Shown in pieces: positions 1 through 8,216 of a stretch of 64,000 bases of DNA. The notes below the pieces were generated by a model. It had not been told where the DNA came from and searched no databases. It saw nothing but the letters and a program-made list of their open reading frames with translations. The position numbers and the translations under genes are program-made. Source of the DNA: Aurantibacillus circumpalustris. Lineage in GTDB: Bacteria > Bacteroidota > Bacteroidia > B-17B0 > Aurantibacillaceae. Where the stretch lies: assembly GCF_029625215.1 (NCBI RefSeq), contig NZ_CP121197.1:620001-684000 (forward strand), written 5' to 3'. How positions within the stretch are numbered: position 1 is the stretch's first letter; every line of letters starts with the position of its first letter.

Positions 1-703
1 TACGGTACAAATCTTCAGCATCTTTAAATTTCACAGCCTGATCATTTGTTCCATGAACAATTAAAAAGGGAATTTCCAAACGCTTTACGGCATGATTAAT
101 ATTGAGGCGTTCTTTATTAGCTTGTTGATTTTCATAAAATTGGTAATACAAAGGCATATCTTGTTTTGTTCGTGCATTCTTTGCAAACACCACGCCATCC
201 TTTTTCCAGGTTTCAATAGTGCGAAGTTTATTTCTGTTTACTAAATCACTTACCGCTGCCCAGGTTGCAATTTTTTTTACTCTTTTATCTTCCCCTGCTT
301 TTAAAATTACTATGCCGCCACCGCGACTATGTCCTAACAAGTATACTCTTTCAGGATCAATTTCTTTTTTTAATCCGTCAAAACTTAGAGTCCAATCAAT
401 CACATTTTTACAATCATCTAGTTCAATTGTAAAATTGTTATTTCCAAAAGCTTCTAAGTCTCCAAAATTTAAAGGGTCCTCAGGCGTAGTGCCATTGTGC
501 GAAAAATTAAATTTAATAAATACAAAACCTCCTTCCGTAAAAGTATTGGCCATATGATCAAAATGCCCCCAATCTTTAAATCCCTTAAATCCGTGCGCGA
601 AAATAACGACTGCTTTTGGCTTTTCTGTGCTAGTGTAGAAACAGTCTAACAAAATTGGTTTCTCTTTTGAGCCGTCGATCAGAATATTTTTAAGTTGCAG
701 CAT
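1..703 (-). CDS. alpha/beta hydrolase family protein (C-terminus outside window)
   Basis: The minus-strand frame is open from an ATG at 701-703 to the window edge, about 234 residues, so the C-terminus is missing. It reads as a serine hydrolase of the alpha/beta fold. There is an early strand followed by an oxyanion-type FAHGFKGFKDW loop near residue 35, the nucleophile elbow GHSRGGG near residue 125, and a later VHGTNDQAV segment that usually carries the acidic residue. The catalytic His would lie outside the window. There is no signal peptide, so it is probably cytoplasmic. The substrate cannot be told; dienelactone hydrolase-like or acyl esterase are both possible. The family is clear from the motifs and the specificity is unknown. 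Confidence 0.8.
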   Translation of the reverse strand, partial: MLQLKNILIDGSKEKPILLDCFYTSTEKPKAVVIFAHGFKGFKDWGHFDHMANTFTEGGFVFIKFNFSHNGTTPEDPLNFGDLEAFGNNNFTIELDDCKNVIDWTLSFDGLKKEIDPERVYLLGHSRGGGIVILKAGEDKRVKKIATWAAVSDLVNRNKLRTIETWKKDGVVFAKNARTKQDMPLYYQFYENQQANKERLNINHAVKRLEIPFLIVHGTNDQAVKFKDAEDLYR

Positions 704-780
704 AGTCAAAGATAGTATTTCCAAATTTTAAAATTGATAGCTAGTAATTCCCGATTCATAAAAAAGATTATTTAATTTTG

Positions 781-1131
781 ATGGGAATGACCGAAACGGA
801 AGAAGTAACAGAAGTAAAAACATTACAAAGCGAAGAGCGTCAAACCATAGTACATTGCAGCGTGGGTTCAGATTACGCTTTTCGTGTGTGGCCAAGCACT
901 TTTTTAATTGAACGAGGCACTGGAAAACGTGCCGCATTAATTACAGCATTTAATATAACTTTTGCGCCGCAATGGACCTTGAATGATGGTAAAGGCTTTA
1001 CTCTCATTTTTGAAGGTCTTAGTAAAGAATGTGCTTTGTTTGATTTGAAAGAAATTATTCCACAAGAAGGTGGATTTGAAGTAACCGGAATTAAACGTAA
1101 TAATAGTGATGTTTATCATGTTAAATTTTGA
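781..1131 (+). CDS. conserved hypothetical protein, 116 aa
   Basis: A small acidic soluble protein with no signal peptide or membrane segment. The ATG at 781 is preferred over an upstream TTG at 778, and a second ATG at 787 is also possible. The sequence TAATTTTG at 773-780 matches the Bacteroidota -7 element TAnnTTTG and abuts the start, so the message would be nearly leaderless and might begin at the 787 ATG. The predicted strands (TIVHCSVG, FRVWPSTFLIE, GFTLIFEG) suggest a mostly beta fold. It is transcribed divergently from the hydrolase. I do not recognise a named family. Confidence 0.6.
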   Translation: MGMTETEEVTEVKTLQSEERQTIVHCSVGSDYAFRVWPSTFLIERGTGKRAALITAFNITFAPQWTLNDGKGFTLIFEGLSKECALFDLKEIIPQEGGFEVTGIKRNNSDVYHVKF

Positions 1132-1364
1132 ACGTTTGGATAAAAAAGTGACTACCCCCAAAGCATTCTGCTTTTTTTATCAAACAAAAAAAATCATGTT
1201 AACAACTTCCTCATAATAGATTTAACGGCGGTTACAGGCCAATTTATCAAAATCTATTGCCCGATTTATTAAGCATTTATTAATTAAAAACGTCAACAAT
1301 GGGTTGTGAGGAACTAAAACAAGCGATACGAAATTTATACTTTTTTGAGCTTATTTTTATCCGT

Positions 1365-1619
1365 ATGACCTTTGGAGAAAAGCTAAAAGAAATGCGGGAA
1401 GAATCGCTTCACCTGCAGCGCGAATTTTTAGTGGTGATTGGCGAAATAAGAGTAATAGCTACACAAGGTGACGCGCTTCCAGAAGAATTGCTGTTTCGTA
1501 GAGATAAATTGTACAATCAGTTTAACAAAATCTTAAAAGCGCATCGGAACCTTACGAATTATGTAACCGAAAATTCTGTTGATTTAAGCAATGAGTTTTC
1601 AGAACCTCAAGACTTTTAG
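1365..1619 (+). CDS. hypothetical protein, charged helical, 84 aa
   Basis: I do not recognise this protein. The frame opens at an ATG at 1299, but its first 22 codons encode a hydrophobic stretch that looks like translated leader. The ATG at 1365 gives a more natural start, MTFGEKLKEMREES, which resembles the first helix of XRE-type regulators from Bacteroidota. The rest (LLFRRDKLYNQFNKILKAH) is helical and lacks the recognition helix of such a domain, so it may be a relic or simply a coiled helical protein. The next gene starts about 40 bases downstream on the same strand. Confidence 0.5.
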   Translation: MTFGEKLKEMREESLHLQREFLVVIGEIRVIATQGDALPEELLFRRDKLYNQFNKILKAHRNLTNYVTENSVDLSNEFSEPQDF

Positions 1620-1657
1620 ACGATTATTTGTTTCATGTCACCTATAAAATAGTTACT

Positions 1658-2026
1658 ATGAAAAATAAATTTCTCTTTTTAACTTTTGGGTTGATTTTCA
1701 TTACGTTAAATTTAAATGCACAAGATCAAGAAGAAAAATATCCTGAAACTGTTTTAATAAAACTCGTCGAAACCGTTTATGAAGGTGCTTCTATTAAGGC
1801 AGAGTCAAAATTAATTATTGTAAAGCCTGATAATAGCATTGAAACCAAAATGCTTGAAAGAACGAGTTACTTAAGAGGGGCTGAATTGATTCTCAATGAT
1901 AATCTTATAAAGACACGAATCGAATTGCAGTTATGGCAAAATCAAGGGTTTGAGCTCAAAGGTATGAGCACTACTTCGCCCATGGATTATCTCATGATTA
2001 CTACTTTTGTAATGACAAAAAACTAA
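1658..2026 (+). CDS. small exported protein of unknown function, 122 aa
   Basis: The ATG at 1658 opens directly into a signal peptide (MKNKF, a hydrophobic core, then LNLNAQ), which supports this start over an in-frame ATG ten codons upstream. Cleavage is expected after the Ala of NAQ. The mature protein of about 100 residues is charged and predicted beta-rich, with two short strands around VYEGASIKAESKLIIV. It has no lipobox and no sorting domain, so it is probably periplasmic. No family recognised. Confidence 0.6.
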   Translation: MKNKFLFLTFGLIFITLNLNAQDQEEKYPETVLIKLVETVYEGASIKAESKLIIVKPDNSIETKMLERTSYLRGAELILNDNLIKTRIELQLWQNQGFELKGMSTTSPMDYLMITTFVMTKN

Positions 2027-2047
2027 ATAGCATTTTAGAAATAAATT

Positions 2048-2707
2048 TCAGAATAACTCTTGCGTTATTTTATTTAGAATTTCTTTTACCTCAGCTAATT
2101 GCTGTTCAAGAGTAGCTACTCGGTTTTCCAATTCACTTACATGTTTACGCGCAGGTTCCTGTGGTAAATCATTTTCATAATTCGTATCTTCAATAATTTC
2201 GTCACCCAAAAGATGAGTGTATCGCGCTTCCTTTTGTCCTGGCCTCTTTGCAAGTTCCTTCAAGTATGGTGGCTCCGCACTCGCTAATTTATTCAGCGTT
2301 GAATGCACTTCGTCTAAAGATCGAAACTCATATAAACGTGCCGAGTTTGTGTTAATCTCACCGGGGGTTTGTGGTCCGCGTAACATCAATAAACACAATA
2401 CCGCCAGCTGCTCTGGCTCAATTTCGTATGCTGTAACGAAATTATGTTTGTACTTTATAACGCGACTACCACCGCCAACAGCAGTGGCAATTAAACTTTG
2501 TGCTTTTAAACTATTAAGTGCCAGCACTACAACTTCCTCTTCATAATTTGTTACGGGATGCCTTGAGGTTTTTTGATTGCACGCAGCTGTAAGCGCGTTT
2601 AATGTCATAGGATAATAATCTGGCGTTGTTTTACTTTTTTCTATAAGAGCTCCTAATACTCTTAACTCTGGCTGACTTAAAGTCGGTAATGTTTTATTTG
2701 AGTCCAT
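2048..2707 (-). CDS. yceH: YceH/DUF480 (UPF0502) family winged-helix protein
   Basis: 219 residues, the usual length of the YceH (DUF480) family. The N-terminal motif LRVLGALIEKSKTTPDYYPM followed by LNALTAACNQKTSR is diagnostic for the family. A second winged-helix unit follows (LLMLRGPQTPGEINTNSARLYEF). The last 30 residues form a coiled coil (LENRVATLEQQLAEVKEIL), as in other members. The fold is a tandem winged helix. The biological role is not established, although a DNA-binding or regulatory job is often presumed. It lies tail to tail with the preceding small exported protein and 38 bases from the Lys/Ala-rich gene upstream. Confidence 0.88.
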   Translation of the reverse strand: MDSNKTLPTLSQPELRVLGALIEKSKTTPDYYPMTLNALTAACNQKTSRHPVTNYEEEVVVLALNSLKAQSLIATAVGGGSRVIKYKHNFVTAYEIEPEQLAVLCLLMLRGPQTPGEINTNSARLYEFRSLDEVHSTLNKLASAEPPYLKELAKRPGQKEARYTHLLGDEIIEDTNYENDLPQEPARKHVSELENRVATLEQQLAEVKEILNKITQELF

Positions 2708-2745
2708 TTTACAATTAGAAATTTAAGTAGCGGGGAATGAGATTA

Positions 2746-4497
2746 TTATAATTTTCTATAAATGCTATGCTTAGAATTCCCCTTTTTTTGTTTTCCTGAT
2801 TTTTCTTTCGAGTCGTCTGATTGTTTTGGAACAATCACATTCTTATCCTTATTTTCAGGTGCTGAGCTTTTTGTTGTTGATTCAGGTTCTGCCTTTGTCT
2901 CAGCTGGTTTTTCTTTCGGAGTTTCTTTTTCTACTGGTTTTTCTTTCGCGACACGATCTGCTTCTGCTTTTTCAGCTGCAGCCTTATCGGATGCGGCTTT
3001 TTCTTTTGCTACTCTGTCTGCCTCAGTTTTCTCTTTAGCCGCTTTATCCTTAGCAATACGATCCGCATCAGCTTTATCTTTTGCGGCTTTATCGGCAGTT
3101 TCCTTTGCTGCCTTATCAGTCGAGGCTTTATCTGATGCTATCTTTGCCGCATCTGCCTTTTCTTTAGCTATTCTATCTGCTTCTGCTTTATCTTTTGCGG
3201 CTTTATCTGTAGCCAATTTATCAGCGGCGGCTTTATCAGCATTTGCCTTCTCCTTAGCTATTCGATCTAACTCAGCCTTTTCTTTGGCAGCTTTATCGGC
3301 AATTAATTTATCAGTAGAAGCTTTCTCTGCTGCTAGTTTATCCGCCGCAGCCTTTTCCTTTGCTACTCGATCTGCTTCGACTTTTTCTTTTGTTGCTTTA
3401 TCAGCAGCAACCTTATCAGCTGCTGCTTTATCTGCCGCTGCTTTTTCTTTTGCTATTCGATCTGCTTCTATTTTATCTTTTTCGGCCTTTTCCTTTGCAG
3501 CTTTGTCAGCGGCTACCTTATTAGTTTCAGCTTTTTCAGCTGCTGCCTTGTCCGCTGCTGCTTTCTCTTTTGCAACTCTGTCTGCTTCTAATTTATCCTT
3601 TTCGGCTTTTTCTTTTGCTGCCTTTTCTGCTGCAATTTTATCGGCCTCCGCCTTTTCCTTTGCCAATTTATCTGCTGCTTCCTTATTCTTTGCGGCCTTT
3701 TCCTTCGCGGCGTTATCTGCTGCAAATTTGTCTGCTGCTGCTTTTTCTGCTGCTGCCTTCGCTGCTGCCGCATCCGCTATTTTTTTTGCCTCATCATCTT
3801 TACCTTTAAGGCACAGCCCTACTTTTACTAACTGATCTGTTGGATATTTTTCACCAGAAATTAAACTGAGGGCTTTTTCGTAATTTGTTTTCGCTAAGGG
3901 GCAATCATTCTTTTTTAATGCATCGTCACCAGCCTTTGCGGCATCAATAAATTTTTCAATTAACGCATTCTCGTTTTCAGCTACTCTTCCTAAACCATCT
4001 AAAATTTTATCTGTATATCCCTCATCATGATCGAATTTTTTTCTATCGGCAATCCATTTTACCTTTACTAGTGGTTGCCCTAAAATACCGTAATCAATTC
4101 CAGGCAATGGCCTCGCCATTAAAAAGCCTCCAATACCAAAACTCGGTGAAAAATTAATAGAACCAATGTCGGGTGGAACTCCCATTGTATTTACTGAAAA
4201 CTTTTTCGCATTACAATCTCCATACGATACAACTAACATAAAATCTCCATTTGCAGGCACTTCAATTGTAAAATCGCCACTACCCGAACTTCGTATTGTT
4301 TTTACCAATTTATCTCCTTGGTACAAGGCAATGTTAGCGCCACTTAACCCCTTTTCTTCCCGGTCGGCTTTGCTAGTTAACTTAAGGGTTCTTAATTCTA
4401 CATTACTGCTAAGTTTCAAAGACCAGGCGGCTGACTGCCCCTGACTATTATATACAAAACCTACTGTAAGTGCGATTAAACCAAGGTATTTCTTCAT
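2746..4497 (-). CDS. exported protein with long Lys/Ala/Glu repeat (TolA-like) coiled coil
   Basis: 583 residues. A signal peptide (MKKYLGLIALTVGF...SQGQ) is followed by a domain of about 215 residues with a carboxypeptidase-regulatory-like strand pattern (LSGANIALYQGDKLVKTI, GDFTIEVPANGDF). A short helical part follows, with two Cys (KKNDCPLAK, VGLCLKG) and a TPR-like character. Residues about 235-545 are an almost pure Ala/Lys/Glu/Asp repeat with units such as ADRIAKEKA and ADKAAAEKA, predicted to form a very long single helix or coiled coil. The basic tail KSGKQKKGNSKHSIYRKL ends the protein. The repeat resembles TolA-type periplasm-spanning helices, but no TolA domain III is visible. The role is unknown; a structural spacer in the envelope is an inference. 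Confidence 0.75.
   Translation of the reverse strand: MKKYLGLIALTVGFVYNSQGQSAAWSLKLSSNVELRTLKLTSKADREEKGLSGANIALYQGDKLVKTIRSSGSGDFTIEVPANGDFMLVVSYGDCNAKKFSVNTMGVPPDIGSINFSPSFGIGGFLMARPLPGIDYGILGQPLVKVKWIADRKKFDHDEGYTDKILDGLGRVAENENALIEKFIDAAKAGDDALKKNDCPLAKTNYEKALSLISGEKYPTDQLVKVGLCLKGKDDEAKKIADAAAAKAAAEKAAADKFAADNAAKEKAAKNKEAADKLAKEKAEADKIAAEKAAKEKAEKDKLEADRVAKEKAAADKAAAEKAETNKVAADKAAKEKAEKDKIEADRIAKEKAAADKAAADKVAADKATKEKVEADRVAKEKAAADKLAAEKASTDKLIADKAAKEKAELDRIAKEKANADKAAADKLATDKAAKDKAEADRIAKEKADAAKIASDKASTDKAAKETADKAAKDKADADRIAKDKAAKEKTEADRVAKEKAASDKAAAEKAEADRVAKEKPVEKETPKEKPAETKAEPESTTKSSAPENKDKNVIVPKQSDDSKEKSGKQKKGNSKHSIYRKL
2850..3800 (-). repeat. degenerate in-frame tandem repeat encoding (A/D)K-A-A-A-x-K units
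   Basis: About 950 bases of internally repetitive coding sequence in the Lys/Ala-rich exported protein. The units encode variants of ADRIAKEKA, ADKAAAEKA and AAKEKAEAD with a period of roughly 8-9 codons. Copies differ at synonymous positions, so this is an old, drifted array. The complementary strand is open for 357 codons purely because of the biased composition. Confidence 0.8.
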
Positions 4498-4800
4498 GCT
4501 AGTAGTTACGAATGCCAGACATTCTCATTGCTGGAGTTCGGATTATTGCGAATATATTAAACTCTGTTGAAGGAACGAATTTAAGCAATGACTTTAAATA
4601 AAAAAGTTAAAAAGTTTTCATAAACCAAATCTAGAATTTAGCTTGACTCGTAACGACAAAAAAAGCAGCATTTTATGAAATATTCATCGCATTCCCGAAT
4701 TAGTCTCAACTGCGTCCATTAGAAAAATTAGCATTAATATAAGTCTTCAAAATTGCCTAAAACTGTATATTTACGGCTTAATTTATAAAACTTATTTCGC

Positions 4801-5562
4801 TTGTTTAAATTTATTGGAGCCGCCATAGGCTTGTTGTTTTTAAGAAGCTTTAGTGCTGCTATAGTTGGTTTCGTCATCGGATCACTCATTGACAATTTCA
4901 CCGTTATCAAGGGTCGAATCGATTCTGGCGGAAGACCTGAAGATATGTTTGATTATTACCGCACGCAAGCCTCACGCACACACGAAGACTTTGCAACCAT
5001 GCTTATTGCACTTTCGGCAGCTGTAATGAAGGCAGATGGCAGACCGCTAAAAGTAGAATTAGAATACATAAAAACTTTCTTTGCACAACAATTTGGACCA
5101 CAATACACTCAGCAGCATTTACAGATTCTTAAACGCTTTTTGGATGCTCCTCAAATTCCACTGGATCAAATTTGTCGTGACATTGCCCTCCGTACTAAAG
5201 AAGAAGTGCGTATACAGTTACTTCATTATCTATTTGGCATTGCTAAAGCCGATGGACACGTGGCAGATCAGGAAATCAATGTAATAAAACGTATCGCCAA
5301 TCTACTTGAAATTCCAAACACAGACTTTGAAAGTGTAAAAAACATGTTTTACCGTGATGTGAACTCAGACTATCACGTATTGGGAATTGAACCGAATGCA
5401 ACAGAAGACGAAATTAAAAAAGCTTACCGTCAAATGGCTATTCGTTATCATCCAGATAAAGTAATTCACATGGGTGAAGAATATCAAAAAGGTGCGAAAG
5501 AAAAATTTCAGAAAATTCAAGAAGCTTACGAGGCAATTAAAAAGTCCAGAGGTATTTCTTAA
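4801..5562 (+). CDS. membrane-anchored TerB/DnaJ-domain co-chaperone (DjlA-like)
   Basis: 253 residues. The start is a TTG, chosen because it places a hydrophobic segment ([27 protein letters not shown]) at the very N-terminus, as in DjlA-type membrane-anchored J proteins; no in-frame ATG precedes it. Residues about 60-165 form a TerB-like helical domain with the repeated A.KADG motif ([18 protein letters not shown]). Residues about 190-250 form a J domain with the HPD motif in YHPDKV, which stimulates the ATPase of DnaK-type Hsp70. The protein is probably tethered to the inner membrane facing the cytoplasm. Domain order matches DjlA; the partner chaperone is inferred. Confidence 0.85.
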   Translation: MFKFIGAAIGLLFLRSFSAAIVGFVIGSLIDNFTVIKGRIDSGGRPEDMFDYYRTQASRTHEDFATMLIALSAAVMKADGRPLKVELEYIKTFFAQQFGPQYTQQHLQILKRFLDAPQIPLDQICRDIALRTKEEVRIQLLHYLFGIAKADGHVADQEINVIKRIANLLEIPNTDFESVKNMFYRDVNSDYHVLGIEPNATEDEIKKAYRQMAIRYHPDKVIHMGEEYQKGAKEKFQKIQEAYEAIKKSRGIS

Positions 5563-5621
5563 ATCGTTGCTTTTACTCCTTTAAAAACTCTTCTTACTAT
5601 TAATTATAGTATCTGTTAAGG

Positions 5622-5629
5622 TATTTTTG
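5622..5629 (+). promoter_or_regulatory. putative Bacteroidota -7 promoter element
   Basis: TATTTTTG matches TAnnTTTG. It lies about 119 bases before the H1-like/CFI-box gene, leaving a long leader. No convincing TTG -33 element is seen at the usual distance. Confidence 0.35.
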
Positions 5630-5747
5630 TATTTTGTACCAACAAACGGTCGCCTTCATTAGACCAAGAAAATCATTCCATTTCTGTACTATTATTAGTT
5701 CTTTAAAAACACCTATACTTAAAATTACTTAAATAACACATCAGCTC

Positions 5748-6272
5748 ATGGCAAAAAGGAAAAATACACCAGCTAAAAAAACCGTTCCCAAAAAGAAACC
5801 GGGAATTAAAAAACAAACAAATAAACTTAAAACAAAAGTAGCCAAAAAGCCTCTAGCTAAGGCAAGTTCCGCAGCTAAGAAAGTTACTGCGAAAAAACAA
5901 TCGGCTAAAAAAACAAAAAGTAAAACAACTCGTAGAAAACCTGAAACACTCATGTGTTTTCTGACCACCGCTTGCGTGGACTATTATTCTCTTTCGGATA
6001 ATGGGTATGAGTTAAATACATTAAGAAATTACCGTGATACTTATCTTGCCTCAACTACAGAAGGAAAAAAACTTATTCAGGATTATTATAGAGTTTCGCC
6101 AGAAATCGTTGAACGGATTAATTCTGATAAAAAAAAGAATACTGTTTACGAATACATCTACGCACAAGTAAAAATTTCATGTTCAGCAATAGAAGATCAA
6201 AAATTTCTTCTCGCAAAAAGAACGTATACAAATATGGTTAAGACGCTTATGAACAAGTATGATCTGAACTAG
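5748..6272 (+). CDS. histone H1-like basic tail fused to a CFI-box domain
   Basis: 174 residues in two parts. Residues 1-65 are extremely Lys/Ala/Pro-rich (TPAKKTVPKKKPGIKK and similar), like the tails of bacterial histone H1-like proteins (Hc1/AlgP type), which bind DNA nonspecifically. From about residue 69 the sequence CFLTTAC begins a domain resembling the CFI-box (CFIATAAYG type). Its typical continuation follows: LNTLRNYRDTYLAST, then YYRVSPEIVERI. The two Cys flanking the TTA are visible. The domain's function is not known. The fusion suggests a nucleoid- or nucleic-acid-associated protein, which is an inference from composition alone. Confidence 0.65.
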   Translation: MAKRKNTPAKKTVPKKKPGIKKQTNKLKTKVAKKPLAKASSAAKKVTAKKQSAKKTKSKTTRRKPETLMCFLTTACVDYYSLSDNGYELNTLRNYRDTYLASTTEGKKLIQDYYRVSPEIVERINSDKKKNTVYEYIYAQVKISCSAIEDQKFLLAKRTYTNMVKTLMNKYDLN

Positions 6273-6287
6273 GTTTGTTTTACTTTT

Positions 6288-6980
6288 ATGAAAATGCAAA
6301 AACAATTTATACTCCCTTCATCCTTTGAGTTTTTAAAACTCCTTAAGAAAAATAATAACCGCGACTGGTTCAATGCTCACAAAGAACGTTACCTCATCGA
6401 ACTTGAAACTGTTGAAAATTTTGCTGAAGCTTTATTACGCGAAATGAATAAACACGACGTGATAGAAACAGTGAGCGGCAAAAAAAGCCTTCACCGGATT
6501 TACAGGGATATTCGTTTTTCAAAAGATAAAACTCCGTATAATAGTCACTGGGGTGGCGGTTTTAAAAGAGCCTCTAAATACAGAAGAGGTTCTTACTATT
6601 TTCATTTATCTCCGGGTAATTCTTTTTTGGCGGGTGGTTTTTGGGGGCCTGAAGCAAACGACCTTAAACGTATTCGCGATGAATTTGCCTACGACGCGAA
6701 ACCATTTCGAAAAATTTTAAAAAGTAAATCTTTTGTAAGCACCTTTGGTACTTTAAAAGGAGAACAAATTAAAACTTCGCCAAAAGGCTTTAATGCTGAC
6801 GATGAAGCCATAGATCTCTTGCGTTACAAACAATTTCTCTTAATTAAATCTTTTAATGATAAAGAAATTATGTCAGCGGACTTTCTTAAAAAAGTTAACG
6901 AAACATTTCGTCAGATGCGTCCATTCCTAGATTACATGAGCGAGGTGCTTACTACGGACATAAACGGGGAATCCATTTAA
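6288..6980 (+). CDS. DUF2461 family protein
   Basis: 230 residues, the normal size for DUF2461/TIGR02453. Family hallmarks are FLKLLKKNNNRDWFNAHKE at the N-terminus, the central FSKDKTPYNSHWGG, and YYFHLSPGNSFLAGGFWGP. The protein is soluble with no signal peptide. The function of the family is uncharacterised. The stop codon ends exactly one base before the stop of the convergent FKBP gene, leaving no room for a separate terminator. Confidence 0.9.
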   Translation: MKMQKQFILPSSFEFLKLLKKNNNRDWFNAHKERYLIELETVENFAEALLREMNKHDVIETVSGKKSLHRIYRDIRFSKDKTPYNSHWGGGFKRASKYRRGSYYFHLSPGNSFLAGGFWGPEANDLKRIRDEFAYDAKPFRKILKSKSFVSTFGTLKGEQIKTSPKGFNADDEAIDLLRYKQFLLIKSFNDKEIMSADFLKKVNETFRQMRPFLDYMSEVLTTDINGESI

Positions 6981-7433
6981 TTAGTTTACGTCTAACAATT
7001 CAATATCAAAGATTAAAACTGAATTAGGAGGAATGGTTCCTGCGCCCTGCGCGCCATAACCAAGCCTAGAAGGTATTAACAAAATACCTTTTCCACCTTT
7101 TTTAAAATAAGGGATGCCTTCTTGCCAGCCCTGAATCACTTGAGTTAATAGCGTAGAATATCCACCTGATTTACTATAGTCAAAAACACTTCCATCAGTT
7201 AAATAGCCCTTATAATTAACTTTTACAGTTGAGTTCACTGTAGGTTGAACACCACTACCTTGTGTTTGAATAACGTAATAAAGTCCAGACCCAGTGGCTG
7301 TTGCATTAAGTTTATTGTTGGAAATATATTTGGTAATTATTTCTTCGTCCACCGCTACTTGATCAACCGTTTTCTCTTTTTTGCATGCAACAAAACTTAA
7401 AATAAAGACCAGAACGCTTAAAAATTTTTTCAT
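6981..7433 (-). CDS. FKBP-type peptidyl-prolyl cis-trans isomerase lipoprotein
   Basis: 150 residues from the ATG at 7431-7433, chosen because it starts a lipoprotein signal peptide (MKKFLSVLVFILSFVACKKEK, lipid Cys at residue 18). An upstream in-frame ATG adds six residues. The C-terminal 100 residues are an FKBP domain with the signature strands VNYKGYLTDGSVFDYS, the VIQGWQEGIPYFKKGGKG hinge, LGYGAQG, and IPPNSVLIFDIELL. It would catalyse Xaa-Pro isomerisation in the periplasm or at the outer membrane, helping exported proteins fold. Such lipoprotein FKBPs are common in Bacteroidota. Confidence 0.92.
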   Translation of the reverse strand: MKKFLSVLVFILSFVACKKEKTVDQVAVDEEIITKYISNNKLNATATGSGLYYVIQTQGSGVQPTVNSTVKVNYKGYLTDGSVFDYSKSGGYSTLLTQVIQGWQEGIPYFKKGGKGILLIPSRLGYGAQGAGTIPPNSVLIFDIELLDVN

Positions 7434-7531
7434 ACTTTTTTCTATGAGCATAAATATACTCGATTATTTTCAAGGTAGTTTCCTTTATTATTCTAACAGA
7501 ATTTTATTTACATTTATTCTAAAAATAAATT

Positions 7532-8164
7532 ATGTCAAAGACTGATTGGGTAACCGCAACAAAGGAGCTCTTGAAAAAATACAAGGGCAAAGCGCATCCT
7601 TTAGAATATAAAAACCTTTATCAACTCGTTGTTATGGTTGTGTTATCTGCACAAGACTCAGACAAACACATAAATAGTATAGCTCCGATCTTTTTTAAAG
7701 AATATCCTGACATGAAAAGTCTGGCTACGGCAGATGAAGGTTCTTTATTTAAGTTGATAAGCAAGGTGCGCAACTTCGGTAATAAAACAAAGTGGTTAAT
7801 GGAATTGGCAAAAACAGTAAAGATAGATAAAAACATTCCACTTAGCATGGAAGGATTAACAGCGCTTCCCGGCATTGGTAGAAAATCAGCAAATGTGATT
7901 ATGCGCGGTGCTGGTGTAAAAGCCGAAGGTGTTATTGTAGATTTGCATGTGGTGCGCGTTGCCCCTCGCTTAGGAATAGCAAGTGGCACAGATCCCAAAA
8001 AAATTGAAAAACAAATTATGGAAGTTATTCCCGAAAAAGATTGGGGAGAGATTGGAATGGCTATTTCTTTTTTAGGAAGAGAAACGTGTAGACCAACACA
8101 TCCACATCACCACGAGTGTGTGATGAGCAAACATTGTGCTTATTTTAAAGAGAATCATTCTTAG
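7532..8164 (+). CDS. nth: endonuclease III (DNA glycosylase/AP lyase), atypical Fe-S loop
   Basis: 210 residues, standard Nth length. The helix-hairpin-helix LPGIGRKSANVIM carries the catalytic Lys, and VDLHVVRVAPRLG contains the catalytic Asp. The enzyme excises oxidised pyrimidines and cleaves the abasic site in base excision repair. The C-terminal cluster loop reads C-x6-H-x2-C-x5-C (TCRPTHPHHHECVMSKHC). The second cluster Cys is therefore replaced by His, while the surrounding residues follow the eukaryote-like TC.P.HP layout. Whether it still holds a 4Fe-4S cluster is open. The gene is followed by a strong terminator. Confidence 0.92.
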   Translation: MSKTDWVTATKELLKKYKGKAHPLEYKNLYQLVVMVVLSAQDSDKHINSIAPIFFKEYPDMKSLATADEGSLFKLISKVRNFGNKTKWLMELAKTVKIDKNIPLSMEGLTALPGIGRKSANVIMRGAGVKAEGVIVDLHVVRVAPRLGIASGTDPKKIEKQIMEVIPEKDWGEIGMAISFLGRETCRPTHPHHHECVMSKHCAYFKENHS

Positions 8165-8183
8165 AATACGAAGCACTTACAAC

Positions 8184-8216
8184 AAAAAGCCACAGTAAAA
8201 ATTACTGTGGCTTTTT
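8184..8216 (+). terminator. intrinsic terminator after nth
   Basis: The inverted repeat AAAAAGCCACAGTAA / TTACTGTGGCTTTTT has a 3-base loop and ends in a T run, 20 bases after the nth stop. It is symmetric enough to work in both directions. Confidence 0.85.

Noticed and set aside
2762-3835. A 357-codon open frame antisense to the Lys/Ala-rich protein
   Set aside because: It arises from the biased codons of the repeat and encodes a monotonous Ser/Ala/Phe sequence. The minus-strand frame has a signal peptide and sensible domains.
5741-5968. A 75-codon hydrophobic frame antisense to the H1-like tail
   Set aside because: It is the mirror of Lys/Ala-rich codons and overlaps the better-supported gene.
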